This document shows positions 33,025-41,887 of a stretch of 64,000 nucleotides of DNA, in pieces. The notes beneath the pieces are model-generated. The model searched no databases, was not told the DNA's origin, and worked only from the letters and a program-made list of their open reading frames with translations. This DNA comes from Rubrivivax sp. (GTDB lineage Bacteria > Pseudomonadota > Gammaproteobacteria > Burkholderiales > Burkholderiaceae_C), in contig JAURZM010000047.1 of the NCBI GenBank assembly GCA_030653385.1, positions 124,001-188,000 on the forward strand, given 5' to 3'. A program made the position numbers and the translations under genes. Each line of letters starts with the position of its first letter. Position 1 is the first letter of the stretch.

Positions 33025-34329
33025 TCACTGAAGAATCAGCAGGGCCCTGAAGTCGTTGACGTTGGTGAAGGTCGGCCCCGGCGTCACCAGGTCGCCCAGC
33101 GGCTTGAAGAAGTGGTAGGCGTCGTTGCGGTCCAGAAACTCGCTGGCCTTCAGGCCCAGGGCCGTGGCGCGCTGCAAGGTGCTGGGGGTGACGATGGCCC
33201 CGGCGTTGTCCTCGATGCCGTCGATGCCGTCGGTGTCGGCCGCCAGCACGTGAACACCCGGCTCGCTTTGCAGCGCGATGGCGCAGCCGAGCAGGAATTC
33301 GGTCGCGCGGCCGCCTCGGCCACCCTTTGACTTCACGGTGACGGTGGTTTCGCCGCCGGACAGGATCACACAGGGTTTGCCGAAAGGCTGTGAGCGCCGT
33401 GCCACGGCACGTGCCAGCGCCGCCTGCACCTTGCCCACCTCGCGGCTCTCACCTTCCATTTCGTCGCTGAGGATGTGCGCGTCGATGCCTGCGGCACGCG
33501 CCACGTCGGCGGCAGCTTCCAGGCTTTGCTGCGGCGTGGCGATCAGGTGCACCTCGTGGCCGTCGAACACCGCGTCGCCGGGTTTGGGGGTTTCGAAAGC
33601 GCCACTTTCCAGGCCTGCTTGTGCGGCTGGTGGCAACTCGATGCCATAGCGCTTGCACAAGGCCAGTGCGTCGGCGCAGGTGCTGGCGTCGGCCACCGTG
33701 GGGCCGCTGGCGATGACCTCGGGCGCGTCACCCGGCACGTCGCTGATCAGCAGGGTCACCACACGGGCCGGTGCACACATCGCGGCCAGCCGGCCGCCTT
33801 TGATGGCGCTGAGGTGCTTGCGCACGCAGTTCATCTCGTCGATGGCCGCACCGCTTTTCAAAAGTGCCTGGTTGATGGCCTGTTTGTCGGCCAGTGTCAG
33901 GCCGGGCGCGGGCATCGACAGCAGCGCCGAGCCGCCGCCGGATATGAGGCACAGCACCAGGTCGTCGGCTGTCAGGCCCTTCGTCAATGCCACGATGCGC
34001 TGCGCCGCGCGTGCGCCGGCTTCGTCCGGCACCGGGTGGCGCGCTTCCACCACCTCGATACGGCCCGGCTTGTTGCGATAGGCTGGGGGCACATGGTCGT
34101 AGCGCGTGACCACCAGGCCGCTGAGCGGTGCGTTCGCGGGCCACAGCGCGTCCACGGCCGCGGCCATCGCACCACCGGCCTTGCCGGCGCCCAGCACCAG
34201 CGTGCGGCCCTTCTTGGGGTCGGGTGGCGCGGGCAGGAATGCGGCGGTGTTGTGGGCCGGCAAGGCACGCTGCACGGCGGCGTCGTACATCGCCTGCAGC
34301 AGCGAACGGGGTTCGATGGAAGCGGCCAT
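33025..34329 (-). CDS. Glycerate 2-kinase (MOFRL family; TtuD/GckA type)
   Basis: 434 residues. 'TLVLGAGKAGGAMAAAVD' (N-terminal nucleotide-binding region), 'LCLISGGGSALLSMPAPGL' (the Gly-rich SGGGSA signature), 'VRKHLSAIKGGRLA' with the functional Lys, 'ISDVPGDAPEVIASGPT' and the C-terminal MOFRL part 'LAADTDGIDGIEDNAGAIV' identify the family. Older names include hydroxypyruvate reductase TtuD, but the enzymes phosphorylate D-glycerate to 2-phosphoglycerate. It ends where the accessory patch begins. The cupin gene lies two bases upstream on the same strand. Confidence 0.92.
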   Translation of the reverse strand: MAASIEPRSLLQAMYDAAVQRALPAHNTAAFLPAPPDPKKGRTLVLGAGKAGGAMAAAVDALWPANAPLSGLVVTRYDHVPPAYRNKPGRIEVVEARHPVPDEAGARAAQRIVALTKGLTADDLVLCLISGGGSALLSMPAPGLTLADKQAINQALLKSGAAIDEMNCVRKHLSAIKGGRLAAMCAPARVVTLLISDVPGDAPEVIASGPTVADASTCADALALCKRYGIELPPAAQAGLESGAFETPKPGDAVFDGHEVHLIATPQQSLEAAADVARAAGIDAHILSDEMEGESREVGKVQAALARAVARRSQPFGKPCVILSGGETTVTVKSKGGRGGRATEFLLGCAIALQSEPGVHVLAADTDGIDGIEDNAGAIVTPSTLQRATALGLKASEFLDRNDAYHFFKPLGDLVTPGPTFTNVNDFRALLILQ

Positions 34330-34331
34330 GT

Positions 34332-34808
34332 TCAGGCCTTCGGCGCCGGGTGCGTGGGGTCGACCCAGGCCACGTTTTCCGGCTGCTCGGCGGGTGTGAT
34401 GTCCAGGTTCACCGCCACCGCTTCACCGTCGCTGCGGCACAGCACACATTCCAGCGTCTCGGTGGCGCTGGCATTGATCTCCTGGTGCGGCACGAAGGGC
34501 GGCACGTAGATGAAGTCACCCGGGCCGGCTTCGGCCGTGAACTCCAGTGCCTCGCCCCAGCGCATGCGGGCGCGGCCCTTGACGATGTAGATCACGCTTT
34601 CCAGCGGCCCGTGGTGGTGGGCACCGGTCTTGGCATTGGCGTGGATGTGCACCGTGCCGGCCCACAGTTTCTGCGCGCCCACACGCGCGAAGTTGATGGC
34701 CGCCTTGCGGTCCATGCCGGGTGTCTGCGCGGTGTTGGCGTCGAGCTGATTGCCGGGCACGACACGCACGCCGTCGTGTTTCCAGGCAGGGTCGGGGTGG
34801 CTGGCCAT
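34332..34808 (-). CDS. Cupin-domain protein
   Basis: 158 residues from ATG 34808, with AAGGAC six bases before it. One cupin barrel: motif 1 'TGAHHHGPLESVIYIVKGRA' with the HHH...E metal ligands, motif 2 'GDFIYVPPFVPHQEINAS' with the final His. 'PGMDRKAAINFARVGAQKLW' precedes it. It is co-transcribed with the glycerate kinase gene (two bases apart). Such cupins are often annotated only as conserved proteins; a small-molecule isomerase, dioxygenase or sensor role cannot be decided. Confidence 0.85.
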   Translation of the reverse strand: MASHPDPAWKHDGVRVVPGNQLDANTAQTPGMDRKAAINFARVGAQKLWAGTVHIHANAKTGAHHHGPLESVIYIVKGRARMRWGEALEFTAEAGPGDFIYVPPFVPHQEINASATETLECVLCRSDGEAVAVNLDITPAEQPENVAWVDPTHPAPKA

Positions 34809-34912
34809 CGTGCGGTCCTTGGGTGCGAGAAGCCGGGCGATTGTCGCGTCTGCAATGATGCCAAGTCGCACCCGCTGGTGCATCACTTCCGCGCCTGTCC
34901 GCCCGCCGACAC

Positions 34913-35323
34913 ATGAACCCGGAAAAAGACCCACCCGCCGACACCACCACTGGCCCGGCATCTCCCTTCAAGAGCCGCCCGGGTCTGCAGCGGGTGTGGC
35001 GGGCCTTCAGCTATTCGCTGGCCGGCCTGAAAGCCGCCGTGCGCCACGAGTCGGCCTTCCGGCAAGAGCTCGCGCTGGGCCTGCCGATGGTGCTGCTGGC
35101 GCTGTGGCTGGCACCCGGTCGCTGGCAGTTGCTGGCACTGGTGGGCAGCGTGGTGCTGGTATGGATCGTCGAACTGCTGAACTCCGCCATCGAGGCGCTG
35201 GCCGATGCGGTGACGCTGAACCGCCACCCGCTGCTGGGCCGCGCCAAGGACCTGGGCAGTGCGGCGGTGATGCTGAGCCTGGTTTTTGCCGGGGTCGTTT
35301 GGGTGGTGGTGCTGTGGCCCTGA
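34913..35323 (+). CDS. dgkA: Diacylglycerol kinase (prokaryotic)
   Basis: 136 residues with three membrane helices. 'FSYSLAGLKAAVRHESAFRQE' and 'VWIVELLNSAIEALADAV' carry the conserved Glu residues of the DgkA active site, and the last helix is 'AAVMLSLVFAGVVWVVVLW'. The N-terminus is about 15 residues longer than E. coli DgkA. It recycles diacylglycerol to phosphatidic acid in the inner membrane. It is divergent from the cupin gene and 10 bases upstream of the CoA transferase gene. Confidence 0.93.
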   Translation: MNPEKDPPADTTTGPASPFKSRPGLQRVWRAFSYSLAGLKAAVRHESAFRQELALGLPMVLLALWLAPGRWQLLALVGSVVLVWIVELLNSAIEALADAVTLNRHPLLGRAKDLGSAAVMLSLVFAGVVWVVVLWP

Positions 35324-35333
35324 AAATCGGTGC

Positions 35334-36509
35334 ATGCAAACCGACACCCCGCTGCCGCTGGCCGGCCTGAAAGTCCTTGAACTCGGTCAGCTGATCGCCG
35401 GCCCCTTTGCCGCCAAGACACTGGCCGAATTCGGTGCCGACGTGATCAAGATCGAGGCGCCCGGCAGCGGCGACCCGCTGCGCCAGTGGCGCTTGCTGAA
35501 AGACGGCACCAGCGTGTGGTGGCAGGTGCAGTCGCGCAACAAACGCAGCGTCGCGCTGGACCTGAAGGACCCGGCGGCCCAGGACATCGTGCGCCGTCTG
35601 GCCGACGAATGCGACGTGCTGGTGGAAAACTTCCGCCCCGGCGGGCTCGAAGGTTTTGGCCTCGACCCGGCGCTGCTGATGGCCCGCAACCCGCGCCTGA
35701 TCGTGCTGCGCATCAGCGGCTACGGACAGACCGGCCCCTACCGCGACAAACCCGGCTTCGGTGTCGTGGCCGAAGCCATGGGCGGGCTGCGCCACCTGAC
35801 GGCCGAGCCTGGCCGCACGCCAGTGCGGGTGGGCGTGAGCATCGGCGACACGCTGGCCGGGCTGCACGGTGTGATCGGTGTGCTGACCGCGCTGCACGAG
35901 CGCCAGCGCAGCGGCCTGGGCCAGGTGGTGGACGTGGCGCTGTTTGAGGCCGTCTTCAACTGCATGGAAAGCCTGCTGCCCGAGTACAGCGCCTTCGGTG
36001 CCGTGCGCCAGCCGGCGGGCAGTGCGTTGCCCGGCATTGCACCCAGCAATGCCTACCGCTGCAAAGACGGCCACGTGCTGATCGCCGGCAACGGCGACAG
36101 CATCTTCAAGCGCCTGATGACCGCCATCGGCCGTGACGACCTGGGGCAAGACCCCGCCTTGGCGGGCAACAGCGGGCGTGTGGCCCGGGTGGACGAGATC
36201 GACGCTGCCATCGGCGCCTGGGCGGCACCGCAAGACGTCGCCGACGTGCTGAAGGTGCTGGATGCGGCGGCCGTGCCGGCCGGCCGCATCTACACCGTGG
36301 CCGACATCGCCGCCGACCCGCACTACGCGGCGCGCGGCATGCTCGACGCCATCACGCTCAGCGACGGCACCGCGCTGGCCGTGCCCGGCATCGTGCCCAA
36401 GCTGTCGCGCACCCCGGGCCGCCACCTTCGCAACGCACCCACGCTGGGGCAGGACACGGCCGACGTGCTGGCGACCTTGCGCGACAAGCCGGCGGCTGAC
36501 ACCGCCTGA
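35334..36509 (+). CDS. CaiB/BaiF family CoA transferase (class III)
   Basis: 391 residues from ATG 35334. 'LPLAGLKVLELGQLIAGPF', 'FGADVIKIEAPGSGDPLRQW', 'RNKRSVALDLKDPAAQDIV', 'VLVENFRPGGLEGFGLDP' (region with the acylated Asp just downstream), 'RISGYGQTGPYRDKPGFG' and 'VDVALFEAVFNCMESLLPEY' are standard class III CoA-transferase blocks. It moves CoA between carboxylic acids such as succinate, oxalate or carnitine-type substrates. Genomic context (dgkA, slyX) does not reveal the acid. Confidence 0.9.
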   Translation: MQTDTPLPLAGLKVLELGQLIAGPFAAKTLAEFGADVIKIEAPGSGDPLRQWRLLKDGTSVWWQVQSRNKRSVALDLKDPAAQDIVRRLADECDVLVENFRPGGLEGFGLDPALLMARNPRLIVLRISGYGQTGPYRDKPGFGVVAEAMGGLRHLTAEPGRTPVRVGVSIGDTLAGLHGVIGVLTALHERQRSGLGQVVDVALFEAVFNCMESLLPEYSAFGAVRQPAGSALPGIAPSNAYRCKDGHVLIAGNGDSIFKRLMTAIGRDDLGQDPALAGNSGRVARVDEIDAAIGAWAAPQDVADVLKVLDAAAVPAGRIYTVADIAADPHYAARGMLDAITLSDGTALAVPGIVPKLSRTPGRHLRNAPTLGQDTADVLATLRDKPAADTA

Positions 36510-36531
36510 GCGGTGGTGGTCCAATCGGCCC

Positions 36532-36759
36532 ATGCACGAAGACCCCACCGAAAGCCCGCTGCTGGCGCGCCTGACCGAACTGGAAATCAAGGCCAGCTTT
36601 GCCGAAGACACGCTGGACCGCCTGAACGACGTCATCGTGCGCCAGCAGGCGCAGATCGACGCGCTCGTGCGTGAAGTGGCGCAACTGCGGGCGCAGTCAC
36701 CCGGCGACGAAGGCCCGGCCTTGCGCAGCCTGCGCGACGAATTGCCGCCGCATTACTGA
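36532..36759 (+). CDS. slyX: SlyX family protein
   Basis: 75 residues. It is a single long coiled-coil helix ('LARLTELEIKASFAEDTLDR', 'LNDVIVRQQAQIDALVREVA') followed by 'SLRDELPPHY', the conserved SlyX C-terminus. The cellular role of SlyX is unknown. It lies 22 bases after the CoA transferase gene and overlaps the last seven bases of the convergent DUF2132 gene. Confidence 0.9.
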   Translation: MHEDPTESPLLARLTELEIKASFAEDTLDRLNDVIVRQQAQIDALVREVAQLRAQSPGDEGPALRSLRDELPPHY

Positions 36760-37028
36760 GGCGCGGCTCCGCCTGCGCCACCCGGCCCCGCCTGCCGCCG
36801 CGCATCGCGCAGCATGAAGAGGTAGAGGCTTTCCACCTTCTCGCGCGCCCACGGCGTGCGGCGCAGGAACTTCAGGCTGCTGCCGATGCTGGGTTCGTGT
36901 GTGAAACAGCGCAGCGCAATGCGTTCGCCCAGGCCGGCCCAGCCGTAGGTGGCCACCAGCGCCTGCAGCAGCGCTTCCAGCGTCAGGCCGTGCAAAGGGG
37001 CCTTGGGGTGTGCGGGTGTCGTGGACAT
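36753..37028 (-). CDS. VF530-type small DNA-binding protein (DUF2132)
   Basis: 91 residues: 'PLHGLTLEALLQALVATYGW', 'LGERIALRCFTHEPSIGSSL', 'KFLRRTPWAREKVESLYLFM', all typical for DUF2132/VF530, a family with a solved Vibrio fischeri structure and proposed double-stranded DNA binding. A Gly/Ala-rich tail follows. Its 3' end overlaps slyX on the other strand by seven bases. Confidence 0.9.
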   Translation of the reverse strand: MSTTPAHPKAPLHGLTLEALLQALVATYGWAGLGERIALRCFTHEPSIGSSLKFLRRTPWAREKVESLYLFMLRDARRQAGPGGAGGAAPQ

Positions 37029-37166
37029 CGCGGCATTGTCCCAGCGCAGCGTTCAACTTTGGCAGGGGCGTGCCGATACCTGACGGGTGACCCGAGCTGT
37101 GCATGCGCGGGCCTGCGGCGAGCCGGGTGTCCTGCGCCGCCAAGCCATCGTCGGAGATCCCGAAAC

Positions 37167-38009
37167 GTGAAACTGTCCCGCACCACCTTTGCCACCACCG
37201 CCCTGGCCGCCTTGCTGGCCGGCTGCGCCACCGGGCCTGAACCCCAAGGGGCGCCCCGCGCCGAAACGGTCTACGCCGTCACCAACGCGGCCGAACTGAT
37301 CCGCTTCAATGCCGGCCAGCCGCAGCGGCTGCAGGCCCGGCTGCCGCTGCAAGGTCTGGCTGCGGGCGACCGCCTGGTGGGCATCGACTTCCGGGTCGCC
37401 CGCGGCGTCTTGTACGCCCTGTCGGCCAGCGGCCGCCTGTACACGCTGGACACCAACACCGCGCGCCTGGCGCCCGTGGGCAGCGCCGCGCCTGTGGCGC
37501 TGACGGGCCAGCACTTCGGCGTCGACTTCAACCCCGCCGCCGACCGCATCCGCGTCGTCAGCGACAGCGGCCTGAACCTGCGCCTGCACCCCGATACCGG
37601 TGCCCTGGCCGCCACCGACCCGCCGCTGGCGCGGGCTGCCGGGCACAACGGCGCGGCGCTGCGCATCGCTGGCGCCGGCTACACCTACAACAAGAGCAAC
37701 GACAAGCTGACCACCAACTTCGCCATCGACCTGGCCGCCGGTGCGCTGGTGATGCAAGGCACGGCCGAAGGGGTGTTGCCCGCGGTGTCGCCCAACACCG
37801 GGCAGATCACCGTGGTGGGTGCGCTGGGCACCGGCGCACTGGACGATGCCAGCTTCGACATCACCGACACCGACAACACCGCGCTGGCGGCGCTGCGCAG
37901 TGGCGGCCGCACCCGCCTGCACCTGGTGGACCTGAAGTCGGGCCGCGCCACCTTGCTGGGCAGCGTCGGCGATGGCCGGGCGCTGTGGGGCTTGGCGATC
38001 GCGCCCTGA
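37167..38009 (+). CDS. DUF4394 lipoprotein
   Basis: 280 residues from GTG 37167, with GGAG ten bases before it. A lipoprotein signal peptide ends 'LAALLAGCATG' (lipobox LAGC). The rest is a beta-propeller-like DUF4394 domain with internal repeats: 'VYAVTNAAELIRFNAGQPQR', 'LYALSASGRLYTLDTNTARL', 'HFGVDFNPAADRIRVVSDSG', 'LVDLKSGRATLLGSVGDG'. It should sit on the periplasmic face of a membrane. The function is unknown. It lies 14 bases upstream of the cupredoxin gene on the same strand. Confidence 0.85.
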   Translation: MKLSRTTFATTALAALLAGCATGPEPQGAPRAETVYAVTNAAELIRFNAGQPQRLQARLPLQGLAAGDRLVGIDFRVARGVLYALSASGRLYTLDTNTARLAPVGSAAPVALTGQHFGVDFNPAADRIRVVSDSGLNLRLHPDTGALAATDPPLARAAGHNGAALRIAGAGYTYNKSNDKLTTNFAIDLAAGALVMQGTAEGVLPAVSPNTGQITVVGALGTGALDDASFDITDTDNTALAALRSGGRTRLHLVDLKSGRATLLGSVGDGRALWGLAIAP

Positions 38010-38023
38010 GCCGACCGGACACG

Positions 38024-38629
38024 ATGATGCTGTCGCGGCTTGGGGCCCTTCTGTTGTGGGTGTTGCTGCCAAGCCTGGCCGGTGCGGCTGCGCTCGAAGT
38101 GCGTGTGCTGACCGACAACGGCAAGCCGCTGCTCGACGCCGTGGTGTTCCTTGAATCGCGCGAAGCCCGCGCGGCGCTGAAGCCCGGCGCGCAGGTGGAC
38201 ATCGCCCAGGTGGCCAGGCAGTTCGACCCCGCCGTCACCGTGGTGCCGGTGGGCACGGCGGTGAACTTTCCCAACCGCGACACGGTGCGCCACCACGTTT
38301 ACTCCTTTTCGCCGGCGAAGAAGTTCGAGATCAAGCTCTACGTCGGCACACCCGCCACGCCAGTGGTCTTCGATCAGCCCGGCATCGCCGTGCTGGGCTG
38401 CAACATCCACGACAACATGGCGGCCTGGGTGGTCATCGTGCCCACACCGTGGTTTGGCAAGGCCGGTGCCGATGGTGTGGTGCGCTGGCCCAACGTGCCG
38501 GCCGGCAGCTACCGGCTGCGCACCTGGCACGCGTCGCTGCCGATGGGTGCACCGGCGGCTGACCAGCCGCTGGTGATCGGTGCCACCGAGATGCAAGTCG
38601 CGGTGCGTCTGACAGGGGCCGTGCCTTGA
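38024..38629 (+). CDS. Secreted cupredoxin-like copper-binding protein
   Basis: 201 residues with signal peptide 'LLLWVLLPSLAGAAALE'. The core resembles methylamine-utilisation/plastocyanin-type proteins: 'GTAVNFPNRDTVRHHVYSFS' gives the first His ligand, and 'GIAVLGCNIHDNMAAWVVIV' gives the Cys, second His and Met of a type I copper site. A beta-sandwich segment before and after ('VEVRVLTDNGKP'-like start, 'NVPAGSYRLRTWHA') resembles a carboxypeptidase regulatory-like domain. Its stop overlaps the TTG start of the GGDEF-EAL gene, so the two are translated together. Confidence 0.8.
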   Translation: MMLSRLGALLLWVLLPSLAGAAALEVRVLTDNGKPLLDAVVFLESREARAALKPGAQVDIAQVARQFDPAVTVVPVGTAVNFPNRDTVRHHVYSFSPAKKFEIKLYVGTPATPVVFDQPGIAVLGCNIHDNMAAWVVIVPTPWFGKAGADGVVRWPNVPAGSYRLRTWHASLPMGAPAADQPLVIGATEMQVAVRLTGAVP

Positions 38630-41046
38630 AGCAGCCTGCTGAACAGACCCTGCGCTGGCGCTGGACCCACTTCAAGCGCTGGCGCCTGTCCAGCCGCATG
38701 GTGGCGCTCACGCTGCTCTTGCTGCTGCTGGTGCAGTCCGCCGGTTTCATGGCCACCCGCGCAGGCATCGAGCGCAATGCCAGCGCCCGCCTGGCCGACG
38801 AACTGGTGGTCGGCGAACGGGTGTGGGCACGCTTGCTGGACCAGCGTGCGACCAAACTGGGGCAGGGCGCGGCGTTGCTGGCTGCCGACTTTGGTTTTCG
38901 TTCGGCGGTGAGCAGCGGCGACGAAGACACCATCGCATCGGCGCTGGAAAACCACGGCGCCCGCATCGATGCCAAGGTGGCCGCGCTGCTGGACACCCAA
39001 CTGCGGGTGCGTGCGCAGTCGCTGGGCGAACAGCCTGAACGGGCGGCCCGGCTGGTGCCGCAACTCACGGCGCTGGCACCGCAGTTGACGCAGAGCGGGT
39101 CCACCGTGGCCGTGGTGGCTGGCGTTCCCTACCAGTTCGTGATGGTGCCGATGAAGGCACCGCTGCTCATCGGCTGGGTCTTGATGGGTTTCGAGCTCGA
39201 CCGCAGGGTCGTCGACGACCTGCACGCGGTGTCGGGTCTGCACGCCACGCTGGTGGCGCTGAACCCGGCGGGCCGTGTGCTGCACAGCAGCCTGCCGCCG
39301 CAGGAACAGCCCGAGCGGGTGGCCGAAATCGAACCGACTGCCCGTGCGGTGGTGCTGGGTGACGAAGCGCACCTGGTGCGCACGGTGCCGGTGTCGGGCG
39401 CCATGACCGGCACCCCCGTGGTGGTGCGCCTGACCGGTTCGGTGGCCGACGCGGTGGCGCCCTACAAGGCGCTGCAATGGACGCTGGGGGCGCTCACGCT
39501 CGTCGGCCTGGTGCTGTTTGGCCTGGGCAGCGCATGGACCGCCCGGCGCGTGACCCGCCCGCTGGTGGCCCTGGTGCAGGCCAGCGAACGCCTGGGCCGC
39601 GGCGACTACGACACCCCCTTGCGGCACACCGGCCGCGAAGACGAGATCGGTGACCTGGCCAAGGCCTTCGAACACATGCGCCTGAACATCGGCCAGCACC
39701 AGCGCGAGATCCGCCAGCTGGCCTACTGGGACCGCCTGACCGGCCTGCCCAACCGCCTGCAGTTTCGCGACGTGGTGCTGGCCGCCACCGCCACGCGGCA
39801 ACCGCTGGCGGTGGTGATGCTGGACCTGGACCGCTTCAAACACGTCAACGACGTGCTGGGTTATGCCTTCGGCGACCGCCTGCTGCAGGGCGTGGCGCAA
39901 CGCCTGCAGCAGGCCGTGCGCCCCGTCGACTTCGTGGCCCGGCTGGGTGGCGACGAGTTTGCGCTGCTGCTGCCCCATGCCGACGCCGCGCTGGCGCAGG
40001 CCGTGGCCGCGCGCATCGCCGCGGCCTTCGAAGAACCGCTGGTGCTGGACGACCAGAACGTGGACCTGAGCGCCGGCCTGGGCATCGCCTGCTGGCCCGA
40101 TCACGCCAGCGACGGCGACAGCCTGCTCAGCCGCGCCGAGGTGGCCATGTACGTGGCCAAACGGCGCACCGCTGGCGCGCAGCTGTACGACCCGTCGCTG
40201 GACAACGGCAGCGCGCAGACGCTGTCGCTGCTGTCGGAGTTGCGCCACGCGGTGGACAACCACGAGCTGCGCCTCTTCATGCAGCCCAAGCTGGGCCTGG
40301 CCACCGGGCAGCTGTGTGGCGCCGAAGCGCTGGTGCGCTGGCAGCACCCGACACGTGGTCTGGTGCCGCCGATGGACTTCATTCCCTTTGCCGAGCAGAC
40401 CGGCTACGTGCGGCAGCTGACGCTGTGGGTGTTCGACGAAGCCGCACGCCAGCAGGCCGCACTGGCGGCGATGGGTGTGCAGCGCGTTTCAGTGAACCTG
40501 TCCACACGCGACCTGATGGACGGTGAACTGCCCGACAAGCTCGAAGCCATCCTGCTGCGCCACCAGGCACGTGCCGAAGCCTTCTGCCTGGAGATCACCG
40601 AGAGCGCGATCATGGATGACCCCGAGCGTGCCGAGTCCACGCTGAACCGGCTGTCGCAGCGCGGCTACAAGCTGTCGATCGACGACTTCGGCACCGGTTA
40701 TTCCTCACTGGCTTACCTGAAGAAGCTGCCGGTGCAGGAACTGAAGATCGACAAGAGCTTCGTGATGGCGATGGAAAAGAACATCGGCGACGAAACCATC
40801 GTGCGTTCGACCATCGAGCTGGCGCACAACCTGGGGTTGTCGGTGGTGGCCGAAGGCGTGGAAAACGCGGCCATCCTGCGCCGCCTGGCCGAGCTGGGCT
40901 GCGACGAAGCCCAGGGTTACCACCTCAGCAAACCGCTGCCGCTGGCGCAGCTGCAGGAATGGGCTGCCAAAAGGGCGGCGCTGGCGGAAGCTGCCGTGCT
41001 GGCGGCGCCTGCTGCAAGCGTCGACACACTGACGGCCTTGCACTGA
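38626..41046 (+). CDS. Membrane GGDEF-EAL bifunctional c-di-GMP enzyme
   Basis: 806 residues, starting at TTG 38626 (TTGA overlap with the cupredoxin gene). Helix 1 is 'MVALTLLLLLLVQSAGFMA'; a periplasmic sensor region of about 230 residues follows, then helix 2 'LGALTLVGLVLFGLGSAW', a HAMP segment, GGDEF and EAL. The cyclase signature GGDEF is intact at 441-445 and the inhibitory I-site R432-P-V-D435 lies five residues before it. The EAL domain (E567-A-L) keeps 'EITESAIMDDPE', 'DDFGTGYSSL', 'LKIDKSFV' and 'VAEGVE'. Both activities look possible. The coupled cupredoxin suggests copper or redox input. Confidence 0.93.
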   Translation: MKQPAEQTLRWRWTHFKRWRLSSRMVALTLLLLLLVQSAGFMATRAGIERNASARLADELVVGERVWARLLDQRATKLGQGAALLAADFGFRSAVSSGDEDTIASALENHGARIDAKVAALLDTQLRVRAQSLGEQPERAARLVPQLTALAPQLTQSGSTVAVVAGVPYQFVMVPMKAPLLIGWVLMGFELDRRVVDDLHAVSGLHATLVALNPAGRVLHSSLPPQEQPERVAEIEPTARAVVLGDEAHLVRTVPVSGAMTGTPVVVRLTGSVADAVAPYKALQWTLGALTLVGLVLFGLGSAWTARRVTRPLVALVQASERLGRGDYDTPLRHTGREDEIGDLAKAFEHMRLNIGQHQREIRQLAYWDRLTGLPNRLQFRDVVLAATATRQPLAVVMLDLDRFKHVNDVLGYAFGDRLLQGVAQRLQQAVRPVDFVARLGGDEFALLLPHADAALAQAVAARIAAAFEEPLVLDDQNVDLSAGLGIACWPDHASDGDSLLSRAEVAMYVAKRRTAGAQLYDPSLDNGSAQTLSLLSELRHAVDNHELRLFMQPKLGLATGQLCGAEALVRWQHPTRGLVPPMDFIPFAEQTGYVRQLTLWVFDEAARQQAALAAMGVQRVSVNLSTRDLMDGELPDKLEAILLRHQARAEAFCLEITESAIMDDPERAESTLNRLSQRGYKLSIDDFGTGYSSLAYLKKLPVQELKIDKSFVMAMEKNIGDETIVRSTIELAHNLGLSVVAEGVENAAILRRLAELGCDEAQGYHLSKPLPLAQLQEWAAKRAALAEAAVLAAPAASVDTLTALH

Positions 41047-41078
41047 CCGCCCTTTGCTGTCAGTTCACTGAGCGACCC

Positions 41079-41420
41079 TCAGCCGGGCGCCAGCTGCAGT
41101 TCCCGCACCGGCCGCACCTCGATGCTGCCGTGTTGTGCCGGCGGAATGCCGGCCGCCAGTTGGATGGCTTCGTTCAGGTCGCGCGCTTCCACCAGGTAGA
41201 AGCCGGCCAGCATCTCCTTGGTCTCGGCAAAGGGCCCGTCGAAGAGTGTCAGCTGGCCCTGGCGCACACGCACCGTGGTGGCGGTGTGGGTGCCGTGCAG
41301 CGGCTCGGCGGCCACCAGGTGCTGACCTGCGACGAGTTGCTGCACGTAGTCGGCACAAACCGAGTCGCTGCAGGCAGTCCAGTGTTCGGCGTCCAGGTAG
41401 ACCAGACACAGGTACTTCAC
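41079..41420 (-). CDS. DGPF/YciI-family protein of the ECF42 cluster
   Basis: 113 residues: 'MKYLCLVYLDAEHW', 'VRVRQGQLTLFDGPFAETKE' with the DGPF motif, 'FYLVEARDLNEAIQLAAGIP', 'GSIEVRPVRELQ'. DGPF proteins are the usual partners and targets of ECF42 sigma factors, one of which lies 1 kb upstream on the same strand (42440-43657). Its ATG overlaps the stop of the AHSA1-type gene by four bases. The biochemical role of DGPF proteins is not settled. Confidence 0.9.
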   Translation of the reverse strand: MKYLCLVYLDAEHWTACSDSVCADYVQQLVAGQHLVAAEPLHGTHTATTVRVRQGQLTLFDGPFAETKEMLAGFYLVEARDLNEAIQLAAGIPPAQHGSIEVRPVRELQLAPG

Positions 41421-41878
41421 AGCGTGGCCGCCAGTTCGGCCAGCTGGTCGGTGCAGCGGCCCCAGCCTTCGTGGAAGCCCATCTTCTCGTGGGCTTCACG
41501 GTCGGCCATGGTCCAGTGACGCGCACGTGCGGTGTAGCGCGTGCTGCCACCGCCCAGGTCTTCGAAAGTGAGCACCAAGGTCATGAACGGCTTTTCGGCC
41601 GGTTCCCAGGCGCTGGTGTAGGCGTCGGTGGTGACGATGCGCTCGTTGGGCAGCACGTCCAGGTAGACACCGGGGTTCGGGAACTCCTGGCCGTCGGGCC
41701 CGCGCATCACGACGAGGCAGGTGCCACCTACACGCAAGTCGACCTCGGCATGGCTCGTGGACCACGGCTTGGGCGCAAACCACTGTTTCATCAGTTCGGG
41801 TTCGGTCCAGCAGCGGTACAGACTCTGCCGCGAGGCTTTGATGTCGCGGGTGATGACCAGATCGTGTGTGCTGTCCAT
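41417..41878 (-). CDS. SRPBCC/AHSA1 family protein
   Basis: 153 residues with the helix-grip fold pattern of Aha1-like proteins: 'LVITRDIKASRQSLYRCWTE', 'LMKQWFAPKPWSTSHAEVDL', 'FMTLVLTFEDLGGGSTRYTA', 'HEKMGFHEGWGRCTDQLAEL'. These small ligand-binding proteins are common in ECF42 and similar stress clusters. It is nine bases behind the VOC gene and overlaps the DGPF gene by four bases. The ligand is unknown. Confidence 0.88.
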   Translation of the reverse strand: MDSTHDLVITRDIKASRQSLYRCWTEPELMKQWFAPKPWSTSHAEVDLRVGGTCLVVMRGPDGQEFPNPGVYLDVLPNERIVTTDAYTSAWEPAEKPFMTLVLTFEDLGGGSTRYTARARHWTMADREAHEKMGFHEGWGRCTDQLAELAATL

Positions 41879-41887
41879 GGCTTGTCC

